Positions 1 through 9,630 of a DNA stretch of 64,000 nt are shown here, one piece after another (the first letter of the stretch is position 1; the number at the start of each line of letters is the position of its first letter). The stretch is taken from NCBI GenBank assembly GCA_037176725.1, contig JAZBRS010000076.1:119059001-119123000 (forward strand), written 5' to 3'. Below the pieces are notes generated by a model that saw only the letters and a list, made by a program, of their open reading frames with translations, was not told where the DNA came from and searched no databases. Origin of the DNA: Posidonia oceanica (taxonomy: Eukaryota > Streptophyta > Magnoliopsida > Alismatales > Posidoniaceae). The position numbers and the translations under genes are program-made.

Positions 1-339
1 AATCATATGAAATTGCATGAAAAATCTAAAAACTTGATTAATTGCATGTTAGTCCCTCTACAGTGCTTCCCTTCAGTATTTATTTTAAGTTCTGGCTCCC
101 TAGTTTTCCATTATTGCATGTTAGTCCTTCCATCAATAATCTGATTTAATGTTTGTATTTTACCTTAGTCAATTGCATTTTTAAACCCTGTTGTTTTCCT
201 TATTTGCACTCTAGTCCTCTGTTCGATAACTTATGCATTTATTTTTCAATTTTTCTTACTGCATTGCATCATTTCCCCTATATTTTCTGATTTTTGCATA
301 TAGGTCCTTCATTAATGCACTGCATACATTTAAATGCAT

Positions 340-760
340 ATTTTACTTATAAAATTGCATTTTAGACCCTGCATGTTTTAAAAATTGCACATAGGTCTTC
401 TGCATGCTTATAAAAGTCATTTAAATGCATATTTTGCTTATAAAATTGCATTTTAGACCCTACATGTTTTAAAAATTGCACATACGTCCTCTACATGCTT
501 GTAAAAGTCATTTAAATGCATCTTTTGCTTATAAAATTGCATTTTAGACCCTGCATATTAAAAATTGCATATAGGTCCTCTTTGCATTCCCAAGTCATTA
601 AGACTGCTGTTTTGCTTACAAAATTGCATTTTAGACCCTGCTTATTTCAAAATTGCATGTTAACCCTCCATATGATTTCAAAACTTGTCCAAATACATGT
701 TTACCTTGTAAAATTGCATTTTGAACCCTGCATTTTGCAAAATTGCACTCAGACCCTCCA
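340..760 (+). repeat. Degenerate ~85-96 bp tandem repeats in the LTR
   Basis: The phrase 'ttataaaattgcattttagaccct' (broken here as ttataaaattgc / attttagaccct) recurs near 345, 433, 529 and 614, so the spacing is roughly 85-96 bp. More diverged copies continue to about 840. The same series occurs in reverse complement at about 57480-57800 in solo LTR F. Confidence 0.65.
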
Positions 761-1400
761 GTTTTCAAAAACTTTGCATAAAAGCCCCTAACTTTTCACA
801 ATCTTTGCATTTAGACCCCCACTTTTTCAAAAATTGCATATAAGTTCTCAAGTTTTCTGAAAAATCATCCTTAGGTCTTTTCTTGCATTTTGCATGCATT
901 GCACTCATGCATTCTTGCATTTGGCATTCCTCGCACACACTTAAGCATTCTTAGCTCCCATTTACATGGGAGGACCTGTTGTGCACACCCCTAGGACCTC
1001 CTGTATACTTAGATCTATTCTTCTCCCTTGTTCTAGCCCCTCTTCCTTGAAGCTGGGATATCTTCAGATCTGGCCGTTGGATCTTCTCAACCAAGCTACC
1101 TGGACAACCCCGGTGGAGCACTCTTCAGCATGGACCAAGCAGTTTTCAGATCAGGCTTCAAATTTCCAAGGTAAGTCCTCCTGAACCCTTGCACAACATT
1201 CATTTGCACACCATTTGCATTCATTGCATTGTTTTGCTTTATGATTTCCCTGTTTTGTAGGTCTTCACACCTACTTTACGTGGTCTTTAAATGGTGCTCG
1301 TTCTCACACTTGCGCTGTTTACCTCTCCTTTGCTTCTCCTGCTCTTTTTCTAGCATTTGCATCTGCATGGTTTCATCGATGCTTTATTTTGCCTACTTTG

Positions 1401-1770
1401 GCACCGTTTCGCGTACCCGCTCTGTTTTTGGCAGCATTTTGCATTCCCACTTTGCTTTCAGCACCATTTCGCGTGCCCGCTCTGTTTTTGGCACCGTTTT
1501 GCGTGCCCGCTTTGCTTTCGGCACTGTTTCACGTGCTTACTCTGTTTTTGGCACTGTTTTGCGTGCCCGCTTTGCTTTTGGTACCGTTTCACGTGCCGCT
1601 TTGCTTTTTACACCGTTTCGCGTGCCGGTTTGCTTTCTCGCACCGTTTCGCGTGCCGTTTTGTTTTCTTGCACCGTTTCACGTGCCACTCTTGTCTTTTG
1701 TACCATTTTGCTTGCCGCTCTGTCTTTTGCACCGTTTTGTGTGCCGCTCTCGTTTCTCACGTTGTTTCGT
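1401..1770 (+). repeat. 30-bp minisatellite inside the LTR
   Basis: About twelve units of 30 bp begin GCACCGTTTCGCGTGCC and continue with a T-rich tail. Because 30 is divisible by three, long open frames of 10-residue repeats appear, but they have no plausible start context and are an artefact of periodicity. The reverse complement of the array lies at about 56130-56600 in LTR F. Confidence 0.8.
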
Positions 1771-2090
1771 GTGTTTTACGCCATTTTCCCTTGCATGTTG
1801 CCTGCATTGCTTGGTTTTACCGCCATTTTGCTTTTCCGTCTGCATTTGCATATAGGGTAGTGATGCTTACTGCCTGGAGTTCTCACGAGCCACGTTTCGA
1901 CCGGTTCGGAACACAGACAGCGGTGCTGAGCACTTAGACTGCACGTTTACTTTCCTGCATTGCATCCCACCACTTAGAGCACACTTATGAGTATTCATTC
2001 AAGCATTTATTGGCATTTAGGCATTCAAACCTGCATTTCCCTGCATATGCGAGCGTAAGCCTAGAAAGACCGATTCTCGGGCGTGTCGGG

Positions 2091-2109
2091 GGTGCCTAAC
2101 ACCTTCCCC
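2091..2109 (+). promoter_or_regulatory. Conserved U5 box GGTGCCTAACACCTTCCCC
   Basis: This 19-bp core sits in a longer conserved block running from 'agaccgattctcggg' to 'aggagtccttgccc'. It is 373 bp from the LTR end. Seven copies exist in the window, one per LTR. Function unknown. Confidence 0.7.
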
Positions 2110-2306
2110 GCACGTAACAGGAGTCCTTGCCCAGTCTTTTGGCCCGCAATGACCATATTGCCCTTATCCTAGGCATGAGTCATATCATTTGCATTCATTT
2201 GCATTTGTTTTTTTTTGCATTGCTTTGCATTGCATCCTTTGCTTGGTTTTGCGTGTTAACTCACGCATTTCCCCCAGTTTTCCTTGTCTCCCGATAATAG
2301 ACACGG

Positions 2307-2317
2307 TGGCGACTCTG
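2307..2317 (+). other. Primer-site lookalike inside LTR
   Basis: TGGCGACTCTG matches the first bases of the real primer sites (TGGCGACTCTACTGGGG in element E) but lies inside the LTR, 165 bp before its end. Equivalent sites recur in the other LTRs. Confidence 0.55.
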
Positions 2318-2482
2318 AATTGTCTTATCTTCTTCTTTTCTTATCTTTTCTTTTCTATTTCAAGTGTTTTCGAGTTCAGCCTTCCTCCTTGGACATAGCC
2401 GCTTATAGTGAGCCTGATTCTGATCGGTGCACGCGAGCTTCTGGCAGTGTGCATGGACGATCTGAACACCGGGATTAGTACA

Positions 2483-3400
2483 GGTGGTGCTTGGGTGGTG
2501 GTGTAGTGAGGACAAGCTCCATGCCAAACTCTCAAGGAGCTACACCTACTCTTTTCATTATCATTTTTTATTTTACTTCCACATAGGTGTGCAGACTTCC
2601 CCTACCCCTGGCTTGGAGGTAATGGGCACCTGGTCGAAGGTTGAGGAGCTAGTTCCATACAAGGGTGGCTTGGCCCCATGGGACTTATGTATTTCCCAGG
2701 CGCAACTTTAGTTCTTCCCTAAGGTAGGCGAAATGGGGTGGGATCATGCTGCTTGCCTTGGTTTCTAGGGCTGACTTTTGTTTTTGCCCCTCTTTTGTTT
2801 TGCTTGTTTTTTTTTCCTTTCTTTTCGTCTTTTCTTTCTTGTTCTGTTTTCCTTTTTTTTTGGGCTCGTAGGCTTCCACTGTCCCTAACTTAGAGGTAAT
2901 GGGTGCCTGGCTTTGAGACGGGGGCTAGGCTTTGCAAGGCTGGCAGACTCCCAAGTGCGAAGTTTGAATCCTCTCCAAAGCAATTCAGAGGGATAAGGTT
3001 GTGCTGCACATCTCTATCTCTAGGGCCAACTTCTGTCTTCGCCTTCTAGTCTTTTTTGTGGTGCCTAGGCTAAGACATGTAGGTTTGGCTCACACTCTCT
3101 CACACCCTAGGATTTTTTCTCCCTCTGGAGGTGTAAGTCCTAGAGGGGTCTGGACATTTCGCCTGCCTCATTGGATGGTGACTCCCTCACTGGTCGGGAC
3201 ATCTAAGTAGTGTCGGGTGAGGTAGAGGGTACTCCTTCCAAAGCAGGCAAGCATCTCCGATTTTCGTCATCGGGCTTATGATAGTAATGCACATAATACA
3301 TTTACAACTTTCTCTACTGATAAACAAACAAGCCTAAAATGCATGGGAAAGAAGGAATGCAAGAAGTAAGAGAGAAAGGACTCTGCAAGGTAGCGGCGGG
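2483..3400 (-). other. Probable 3' untranslated region of element A
   Basis: No coding capacity is visible. Two diverged copies of a repeat of roughly 250-280 bp are present: 'gaggtaatggg' occurs near 2615 and 2893, and 'tctagggc' followed by 'aacttctg' or 'gacttttg' occurs near 2765 and 3018. This position, directly downstream of A's integrase, is where Tat elements carry variable tandem repeats. A's own 3' LTR is not in the window. Confidence 0.45.
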
Positions 3401-4640
3401 CTACCGGTAGTACTTCTTGAGGTAGCATGCATTCACCAGCTCAGACTACTCGACCTAGTCCATGTCCTCAAGGACTACTGCGCCGCTGGAGAAGACTCGC
3501 TTGATTAAGAAGGGGCCACGCTAGTTAAGCAGGAATATCCCTTGGCCATTGGGAAGATGGATAACTCGAAGGACCATATCCCCTAGGTTGAAGCTTTTGG
3601 GCCTAACCTTCTTCAGGTATGCTCTGGCTGAGCACTTCTGGTAGCACTGAACATGACGTATGGCCTGCAGCCTATGCTCAACAATCAAGTTCAGCTGCAT
3701 GCAGTGGTCTTCGACCCATTCTACTTCTTCCAGCTCAGCTTCTCGTAGAATCCGTAGTGAGGGAATCTCTACTTCAACAGGCAGCACTGCCTCCATGCCG
3801 TACACCAGCAAGTACGGGGTTGCTCCTGTCGAGGTCCAGACTAATGTCCTGTACGCCCAAAGTGCGTACGGAAGCTTGTCATGCCAGTCCTTGTGAGTTT
3901 TTACCATCTTTTGCAAGATTTTGATAAGGTTCTTATTGGCAGACTCCACCGCACCGTTCATCTGTGGCCGATAAGGCGAGGATCGGTGATGCTTGATATT
4001 GAAGCTCTGTAGGTAATCCTCGATCCTCTTGGCTATGAAGTTTGTGCCCTTATCAAAGATGAGCGCATGCGGGACCCCATACCAGGCTATGATATTTTTT
4101 CTGATGAACTTTTTTATAGCCACGGTAGTGACTGTCTTATAGGAGGCTGCTTCCACCCACTTAGTAAAGTAGTCGATCGCTACCAAAATGTAGCGATGAC
4201 CATTGGAAGCTGGTGGGTGTATGGCGCCGATGGTATCGATCCCCTAGATGGAGAAAGGCCATGGCGAAGACATGCTATGCAATTCCTGCGGGGGAGCGTG
4301 TATGAAGTTCCCATGGATTTGGCAGCTATGGCACTTGCACACAAATTGGCAGCAGTCTGCCTCCATGGTTGACCCAAAGTAGCCTTGGAGCATAATCTTC
4401 TTGGTCAGCAACACACCAGTCATGTGAGGGCCACAGGTCCCTACATGGACTTGGAGCATCAGTGTGTCGGCCTCCTTCTTGTCTACGTTGCTTAGGAGCA
4501 TCTGGTTGTAAGATCTTCTGTACAGATGTCCTGCCCCTATCACATACTTTGACGCTAGATGCACCAAAGTCTTTCTGTCTACTGCTGAGGCGCTTGGTGG
4601 GGGGCTGCCAAATTCCAGGAAGACTTTAATGTCGTGGTAC
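3401..4640 (-). pseudogene. Integrase region of element A pol
   Basis: The zinc-binding N-terminus is visible as VHVGTCGPH and CKCHSC (about 4330-4440). The core has its three acidic residues: D in VAIDYFTKW, D in FDKGTNF (usually SDNGTNF) and E in NGAVESANK. It is followed by the usual LPYALWAYRT and GATPYLLVYGMEAVLP stretches. Integrase inserts the cDNA into chromosomal DNA in the nucleus. The frame is the same as RT and is interrupted only by TAG: at 4244-4246, where a Trp is expected between PFSI and GID, at 3521-3523, 3455-3457 and 3446-3448. The natural terminus is probably TAG at 3401-3403. No chromodomain is visible, as expected for Tat. Confidence 0.85.
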
Positions 4641-5149
4641 CATGGGAGTTCCTCTACTAGATCCGCCTCCTTGATAGTCATGCAGTGTGCGGGCTGTTCC
4701 AAACGAGAGACTGATACATCCACTGCATGGCCTTCGGGTATGGAGAGCCAAGATGCTAAGGTTGCCAGAGCATCTGTGTAGGCATTCTTGGCCCTGTTCA
4801 TGTAAGTGAAGCGGATGCTTTCAAATTCTTCTATCAGCTTCAGGAGGCATTCATGGTAAGGTACCAACTTAGGGTCCTTGGTCTTCCAATCGCCATTGAC
4901 CTGAGAGATGACCAGCATCGCTTCTCCGTGTACATGCAACTTGCGCACATCATGCTCGAGTGCGACTTGCAGTCCTAGAAGGTAGGCTTCATACTCTGCC
5001 TCATTATTGGTGCATGGGAATGTCATCTTCCTTGCAAATGGGATCAACTCTCCCTTCGGCGTTGCTAAGACAGTGCCGATGCCTCTGCCCCTTCTATTAA
5101 CTGCGCTATCGAAGTACAGATGCCACTGTAGTTTGTCTTCAGGATCCTT
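4640..5149 (-). pseudogene. Archaeal-type second RNase H of element A
   Basis: The order is WHLYFDSAVN (first Asp), NNEAEYEAYLLGLQ (Glu), LHVHGEAMLVISQVNG (where GDS is usual) and NAYTDALATLAS (last Asp). This is the additional RNase H known from Tat-lineage elements. It degrades the RNA strand of the RNA-DNA hybrid and is thought to replace the degenerate first RNase H. The third acidic position is Glu instead of Asp (codon 4922-4924, minus strand), which may impair activity. TAG at 5150-5152 separates it from the upstream segment without a change of frame. Confidence 0.8.
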
Positions 5150-5209
5150 CTACTCTGAATCCTCCATGGCGAATAGAATGTCCTCATCAGGGAACTGTGT
5201 TTGCAGAGG

Positions 5210-5620
5210 CTGATATTCAGGTAAGGGGAAGTCGGCCAGATGATCCGCCATGCCTTGCCCCTTCATTGACTTTTGCGTGACGAAGGTGATGTCATACTGA
5301 GACAATAACACTTGCCACTTAACACATCTGCCCACCATAGCCGGCTTCTGGAAAAGGAACTTGATGGGGTCATGCCGGCATAAGAGTTGGACCAGGTGCA
5401 CCATCATGTAGTGCCTTAGCTTCTGCGTGGCCCAAACCAGTGATAGGCAGGTCTTCTCTATGGTGCTATACCTAGCTTCCTAATCAGTGAACTTCTTGCT
5501 CAGGTAATAGATGGCACGCTCCTTTCTACCGGTTTCATCATGTTGGCCCAGGACGGTGCCCATGGAATACTTCATGGTAGAAAGGTAGAAGATCAGAGCT
5601 CTCCCTGGAATGGGAGAAAC
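5210..5620 (-). pseudogene. Retroviral-type RNase H of element A (degenerate)
   Basis: It directly follows RT. Recognisable pieces are KYSMGTVLGQ, RAIYYLSKKFTD, EKTCLSLVWATQKLRHYM and GQGMADHLADFPL. The usual first catalytic Asp is not found in LIFYLSTMKYSMG, in keeping with the known loss of catalytic residues in this domain in Tat elements. TAG at 5480-5482 splits it, and the frame is otherwise continuous with RT and with the second RNase H. Confidence 0.75.
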
Positions 5621-6613
5621 CAGGACAGGAGGCTTGATCAGGAGTTGCTTGATCTTGTCAAATGCAGCTTGGCACTCCTTGCTCCAGTTGATCTGTGCAT
5701 TCTTCTTTCGGAGCTTGAAAATCGGTTCGCAGATAGGTGTGAGTTGTGCCATGAACCGACTAATATACTGCAGATGCCCCAGCAGGCCTCTGACTTCTTT
5801 TTCAGTCTTAAAGGGTGGCATGTCCACGATGGCTTTGGCCTTACTCGGGTCCACTTCAATCCCCCTCTGGTTGACAATGTAGCCCAGCAGATTGCCAGAT
5901 GATACCCCGAATACACATTTACTAGGGTTAAGGCGAAGCTTGTACTTCCTTAGGCGGTTAAAGAGCTTCTTGAGGCAGATAAGGTGATCCTCAGGCTCTC
6001 TAGACTTAGCAATAATGTCGAACACATAGACGTCAACTTCTTGGTGCATGAGGTCATGGAACAATGCTATCATCGCCCTTTGATATGTTGCTCCGGCGTT
6101 CTTGAGCCCAAACGGCATGACCTGATAGCAGAAGACTCCCCAAGGGGTGATGAATGAGGTATTTTCCATGTCTTCTTCTGCCATTCTAATCTGGTTGTAG
6201 CCGGAGAAGCCGTCCACGAAGGAGAGCATCTTGTGCCCTACAGTGTTGTCCACCAGGACGTCGATGTGCGGTAGGGAGAAGTCGTCCTTAGGACTGGCTT
6301 TGTTTAGATCCCTATAATCAATGCACATATGGACCCGTCCATCTTTCTTGGTCACAGGCACGACGTTCGCGAGCCATTTTGGAGAGAGGACGACCTTGAG
6401 AAAACCAATGCTATGCTACTTCATGATTTCCTCTTTGATTTTGAGCAGCCACTATGGTCGCCACTTCTTGAGTTTCTACTTTACTGGCTTCACGTCTGGA
6501 TCCAGAGGCAAGTTGTGCACCACGATCTCAACATCAAGCCCGACCATGTCTTCATAACTCCAGGCGAAGACATCTTCATATTCCATAAGGAATGCAATAA
6601 ACTCTGCTCTAGC
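5621..6613 (-). pseudogene. Reverse transcriptase domain of element A
   Basis: RT copies the element RNA into cDNA in the virus-like particle. Visible motifs are KWLANVVPVTKKDGRVHMC, IDYRDLNKASPKDDF, LPHIDVLVDNT, LSFVDGFSGYNQI, VMPFGLKNAGATYQRAM and LGYIVNQRGIEVDPSK. The catalytic YVDD is YVFD: the first Asp of the pair is Phe (TTC, plus coordinates 6020-6022), which should abolish polymerisation. The N-terminal part is cut by three TAG codons at 6416-6418, 6452-6454 and 6476-6478, and TAG at 6614-6616 marks the join to the linker. All are at positions where Gln fits the family. Confidence 0.9.
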
Positions 6614-7751
6614 CTAGGGCGTCAGTAGGGCGCTGATGCGGACCTCCTTGACATCTTCAGTTGTGCCAATGATGATAACCTCTGTCTCTTCCTCGACATG
6701 GAGGTTGGGCCCTTCTGGGTCATAATCATAAGGCTGGAACTCAGGCAGTGGTTCATCATTCTCATCTACGCCTGTATCGTCCTCCTCATATGCAATAAGT
6801 TTCAAGAGGATCTCCTTCTCAAATGTGGAGTCTATAATGTCGAAGGAGTGGACATGTTCTGCCTCTTGATCCTGATGACGTCTCAGGATGGTCACGCTCA
6901 CCCAAGTATTATTGTAGGCTTGGTGGGTGGCGTCTGTTTTAGTGGCCCCTGGTCCCACTAACTGATCTGGCTGCTCCGTCTGTTCTGGCTGCTCTGGCAC
7001 CACTATCACTGCTGGGACTGTCTGGACTGCTGGGACTGCTCTGTCTGCTACTACTGTTGTCTGCACTGTTCCCTCCTCCACGTTCTCAGATGCACTTGTG
7101 GGGAGTGTCAGGGACGGACAACTATCCTCTAGGTGACGAATCTGTGTACTATCGCCAAATGCATTGCCCGTGCGGGGCATGCGTCGCACGAACCACCTAG
7201 ACCCACCTTCTGGTTGTGGAGTGATCAACTCGTTTGGTCTAGTGGGTGCTGCTTCTGGTTCTTCTTCCAAGACCATGATTGAGGAATGGTCTTGCGGCGG
7301 GGAGGGACCCGTGGCCATGGCTTTCCCTTTCCTCAGCGCTTGCTGCTCGGCGGCGTCTTCAGCCAACACTGTGAGTTGCTCTTGGAAAAGCAATTCCAAG
7401 TCTCTGAGCCTGTCAGCCACCTGGGCTTCTGCAGTTGCACTTTCCTCGTCTTCAGAGGGTGTGTCGACGTAATAGGCACAGACGGCCTCTTCAGAGTCCT
7501 ACCCGGCGATTCCTCCACCTACAGGGTTTACTCTAGCTTCCAGACATATCACCGGCCAGGGCGTCTGCTCTATTACTAGCTGGCTGGCTGGCTGACCTCC
7601 TGGCGCGGTTGGTTGTGGCACTAGGGCAATCAGAGATGCAAATAGGTCGGCCAGGGATGCCACTGGCAGTGGCATCGATAGGGATAGTGCTGTGGCTGGG
7701 GGGAGGCGAAGGCACTCTTCTGAAGGTCCAATAGCTGGACGGCTGCTCTAG
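6614..7751 (-). pseudogene. Acidic linker between protease and RT, element A
   Basis: This Glu/Asp-rich, Pro-rich low-complexity segment (for example VADRLRDLELLFQEQ, YNNTWVSVT, YEEDDTGVDENDEP) shares the frame of RT. One TAG occurs at 7499-7501. It has no enzymatic motif. Tat/Ogre elements are known to have a long poorly conserved spacer between protease and RT. The frame differs from that of the protease segment, so one indel lies around 7630-7750. Confidence 0.6.
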
Positions 7752-9630
7752 GGAATGAAGCACCGGCACCCGTGTGTGATGGTGGTTGTTTCTCTATAGT
7801 AGCGGTGGGGGTCTTCCACAATGTTGGATCTGCTAAAGCTGACAGCGGTATGACGGATGACGCCACCTGCTTTGCTTGTGGAGTTGCTGATGAGGTAGGC
7901 TGAGTCACGCCATCGCCTAAATCGACTGATTGCACCCCCGGAAAAGGTAACTTCTGTACTGGTGCGGCTGCGGCCGCGAGTGGACAGGTGGCTAGTGCCT
8001 GCAAAAGTGCTCCTGACTCTGGAGCTGTCAATGTAGCTGTCATAGGCACTGGTGAAGCTACAGAGGGGGAAGAGGCTATCAATCTTGACAAAGAGTTTGC
8101 AGAATCTACCACTGTACCAGTAGAGGGTAGGGCCAGACAAACTGACTGGGAGATTGCAGGGCTGATCTGGGCCTCTTCCTTGGACTGTGCTGGGACAACC
8201 ATGCCGGACTGCTCCTCATCAGAATAATAGTCCTCTATGCTGACCCACTCCTCTATCGGCAGTGGGGGGCTCTGGCACGGTGCTGGTTGGGCTGTTGCTG
8301 GGCTTGTGTTCGGGTCGAGAATACCTGCACTGACAAAGTTAGTGAGGTCCCGAGGGATCACGAGCTTCCGCCTCCCTGAATGCAGGCGCTCACCATCACG
8401 AGGCAGCCATTCATATCCCAGGCCTTGGAACTTTTCGCGCTCCTCAGCTGCAACCGACTTGGCGATCCCTTGGCCATGATGCCCAAGTGGCGCTCCTTTC
8501 TCATAGCCCCACCTGCGGCAAATATTCTAGACCATCCTGGAGGGGTTACAATGAACGGCCAGAGAGCTGACACGCTTAAGAAGAGGGATAAAGTTAATCG
8601 GCTCAAACCGGTTAACACGGTATAAGGTATCCGACGGCTTAGGATCAAATTGGACAGTTTGCCGGGATACAGAAGAGACCACCTCGACCGGTTCCTTGTC
8701 AAAGCTTTTTGCCATGACAACGATAACATCGTCGCCGTAGCGGAACTTGATCATACGGTGGAGGGTCGAGGGGATCACTTGATGCTTGTGCAGCCAAGGG
8801 CGCCCAAGCAGAAGATTAAAAGAGGGCTCCAAGTCGACGATATAGAATTCTACATCGAATTCGACCGAAACAATGGTAAGAGGAATAACCAAGATCCCCA
8901 AAGAATCATGGTGCGTATTGTCAAAAGAAGTCATTCCCTTCACAGCTGGCGTGATGTCCTTGGCTTTGAATCCGAGCTTCAATGCTGTACGCAGGAGACA
9001 GACGTTAAGACCTGACCTATTATTGACCAGCGAGAGGGGAATACAGAAACTTTTGAATTGCACCGTGATAAACAGGGGCTGATTATGGTTAGTTCCCGCT
9101 GGAGGCAGTTCATCGCTCGAGAAAGAGATGACTTGCGGCTCTGCGATCATACCCACCATATTTTCCAGAGTTGCAGGCTTGATGGTTTGGGACACATGGG
9201 CGGCCTGGAACACGTGGAGAAAAGCCACTCGATGTTCGCGGGAAGAATGTATTAGGTCCTTAATGGAGATGTCAGCCTTGACTCTTTTCAGCTGGGCCGT
9301 TATGTCAGCTGAAGGCTGGTCTTTTTTGGAAGTGGGGATAGTGGCTCTGGTGGCAGGTTCTGTAGAGGTGGGGTCAGGGGATTGGCCTACTAGTGGTTGG
9401 CTCACTGGTGGTATAGGCTGGCCTGCTGGTGGAGTAGGTTCAGGGGGGTTAGGCCTGGCTACTAGGGCTGTAGGTCTGGTTACTGGCATAGTAGGTCTGT
9501 AGACCCTCCCTGACTGCGTGACATCCGCACACATTTCTGCAGCATAGTCATATGGAACGCGGTGGGTATCCCTGGTTAAGTTGATTACCAAGGGAGCACG
9601 AGCTTCGAGCTCGAGGGGGGCCGTCGGGAT
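7630..9630 (-). pseudogene. Aspartic protease plus G-patch-like segment, element A
   Basis: The retropepsin-like part runs from FITVQFKSFCIPLSL through the active-site stretch to FNLLLGRPWLHKHQVIPST. Element B has DNGTGLNV at the active site, whereas A has NNRSGLNV: catalytic Asp to Asn (9022-9024) and the next Gly to Arg, both G-to-A changes. Downstream, WGYEKGAPLGHHGQGIA and FQGLGYEWLPRD (about 8340-8520) look like a glycine-rich G-patch-type module, seen after the protease in several plant gypsy polyproteins. Only one stop interrupts this frame: TAG at 8527-8529, where Trp is expected after MV. It ends in TGA at 7630-7632 after the frameshift. Confidence 0.75.

Larger units (their letters stand above)
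1..2482 (+). repeat. Long LTR, left-truncated, plus orientation
   Basis: This is the downstream part of a Tat/Ogre-type LTR that starts before the window. Its zones mirror, in reverse complement, those of the minus-strand LTR at 55457-61637: degenerate 'ttgcattttagaccct' repeats, a 30-bp minisatellite, then the conserved GGTGCCTAACACCTTCCCC box and a primer-site lookalike. It ends in GGGATTAGTACA, matching the U5 ends of the other LTRs. No primer binding site follows, so it is a 3' LTR or a solo LTR rather than a 5' LTR. Its orientation is opposite to element A next door, so it is probably a separate element inserted in A's 3' UTR. The left TSD cannot be tested. Confidence 0.75.

Noticed and set aside
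1229..1937. Three overlapping ORFs of 167-208 codons
   Set aside because: They read through a 30-bp minisatellite in different frames, and the reverse-complement array in LTR F behaves alike.
1..2482. Left LTR as the missing 3' LTR of element A
   Set aside because: It faces the opposite direction, and its terminal sequence and zones match F and E more closely than A.
3160..3210. TGGTGACTCCCTCACTGG as a plus-strand primer binding site
   Set aside because: It is about 690 bp from the nearest LTR end, the match breaks after ten bases, and it lies in A's 3' region.
3401..7499. Reassignment or programmed read-through of TAG as Gln
   Set aside because: The same TAG bias hits unrelated genes and Trp positions in CTGG context. 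Other inactivating changes coexist, and plants use TAG as a normal stop.
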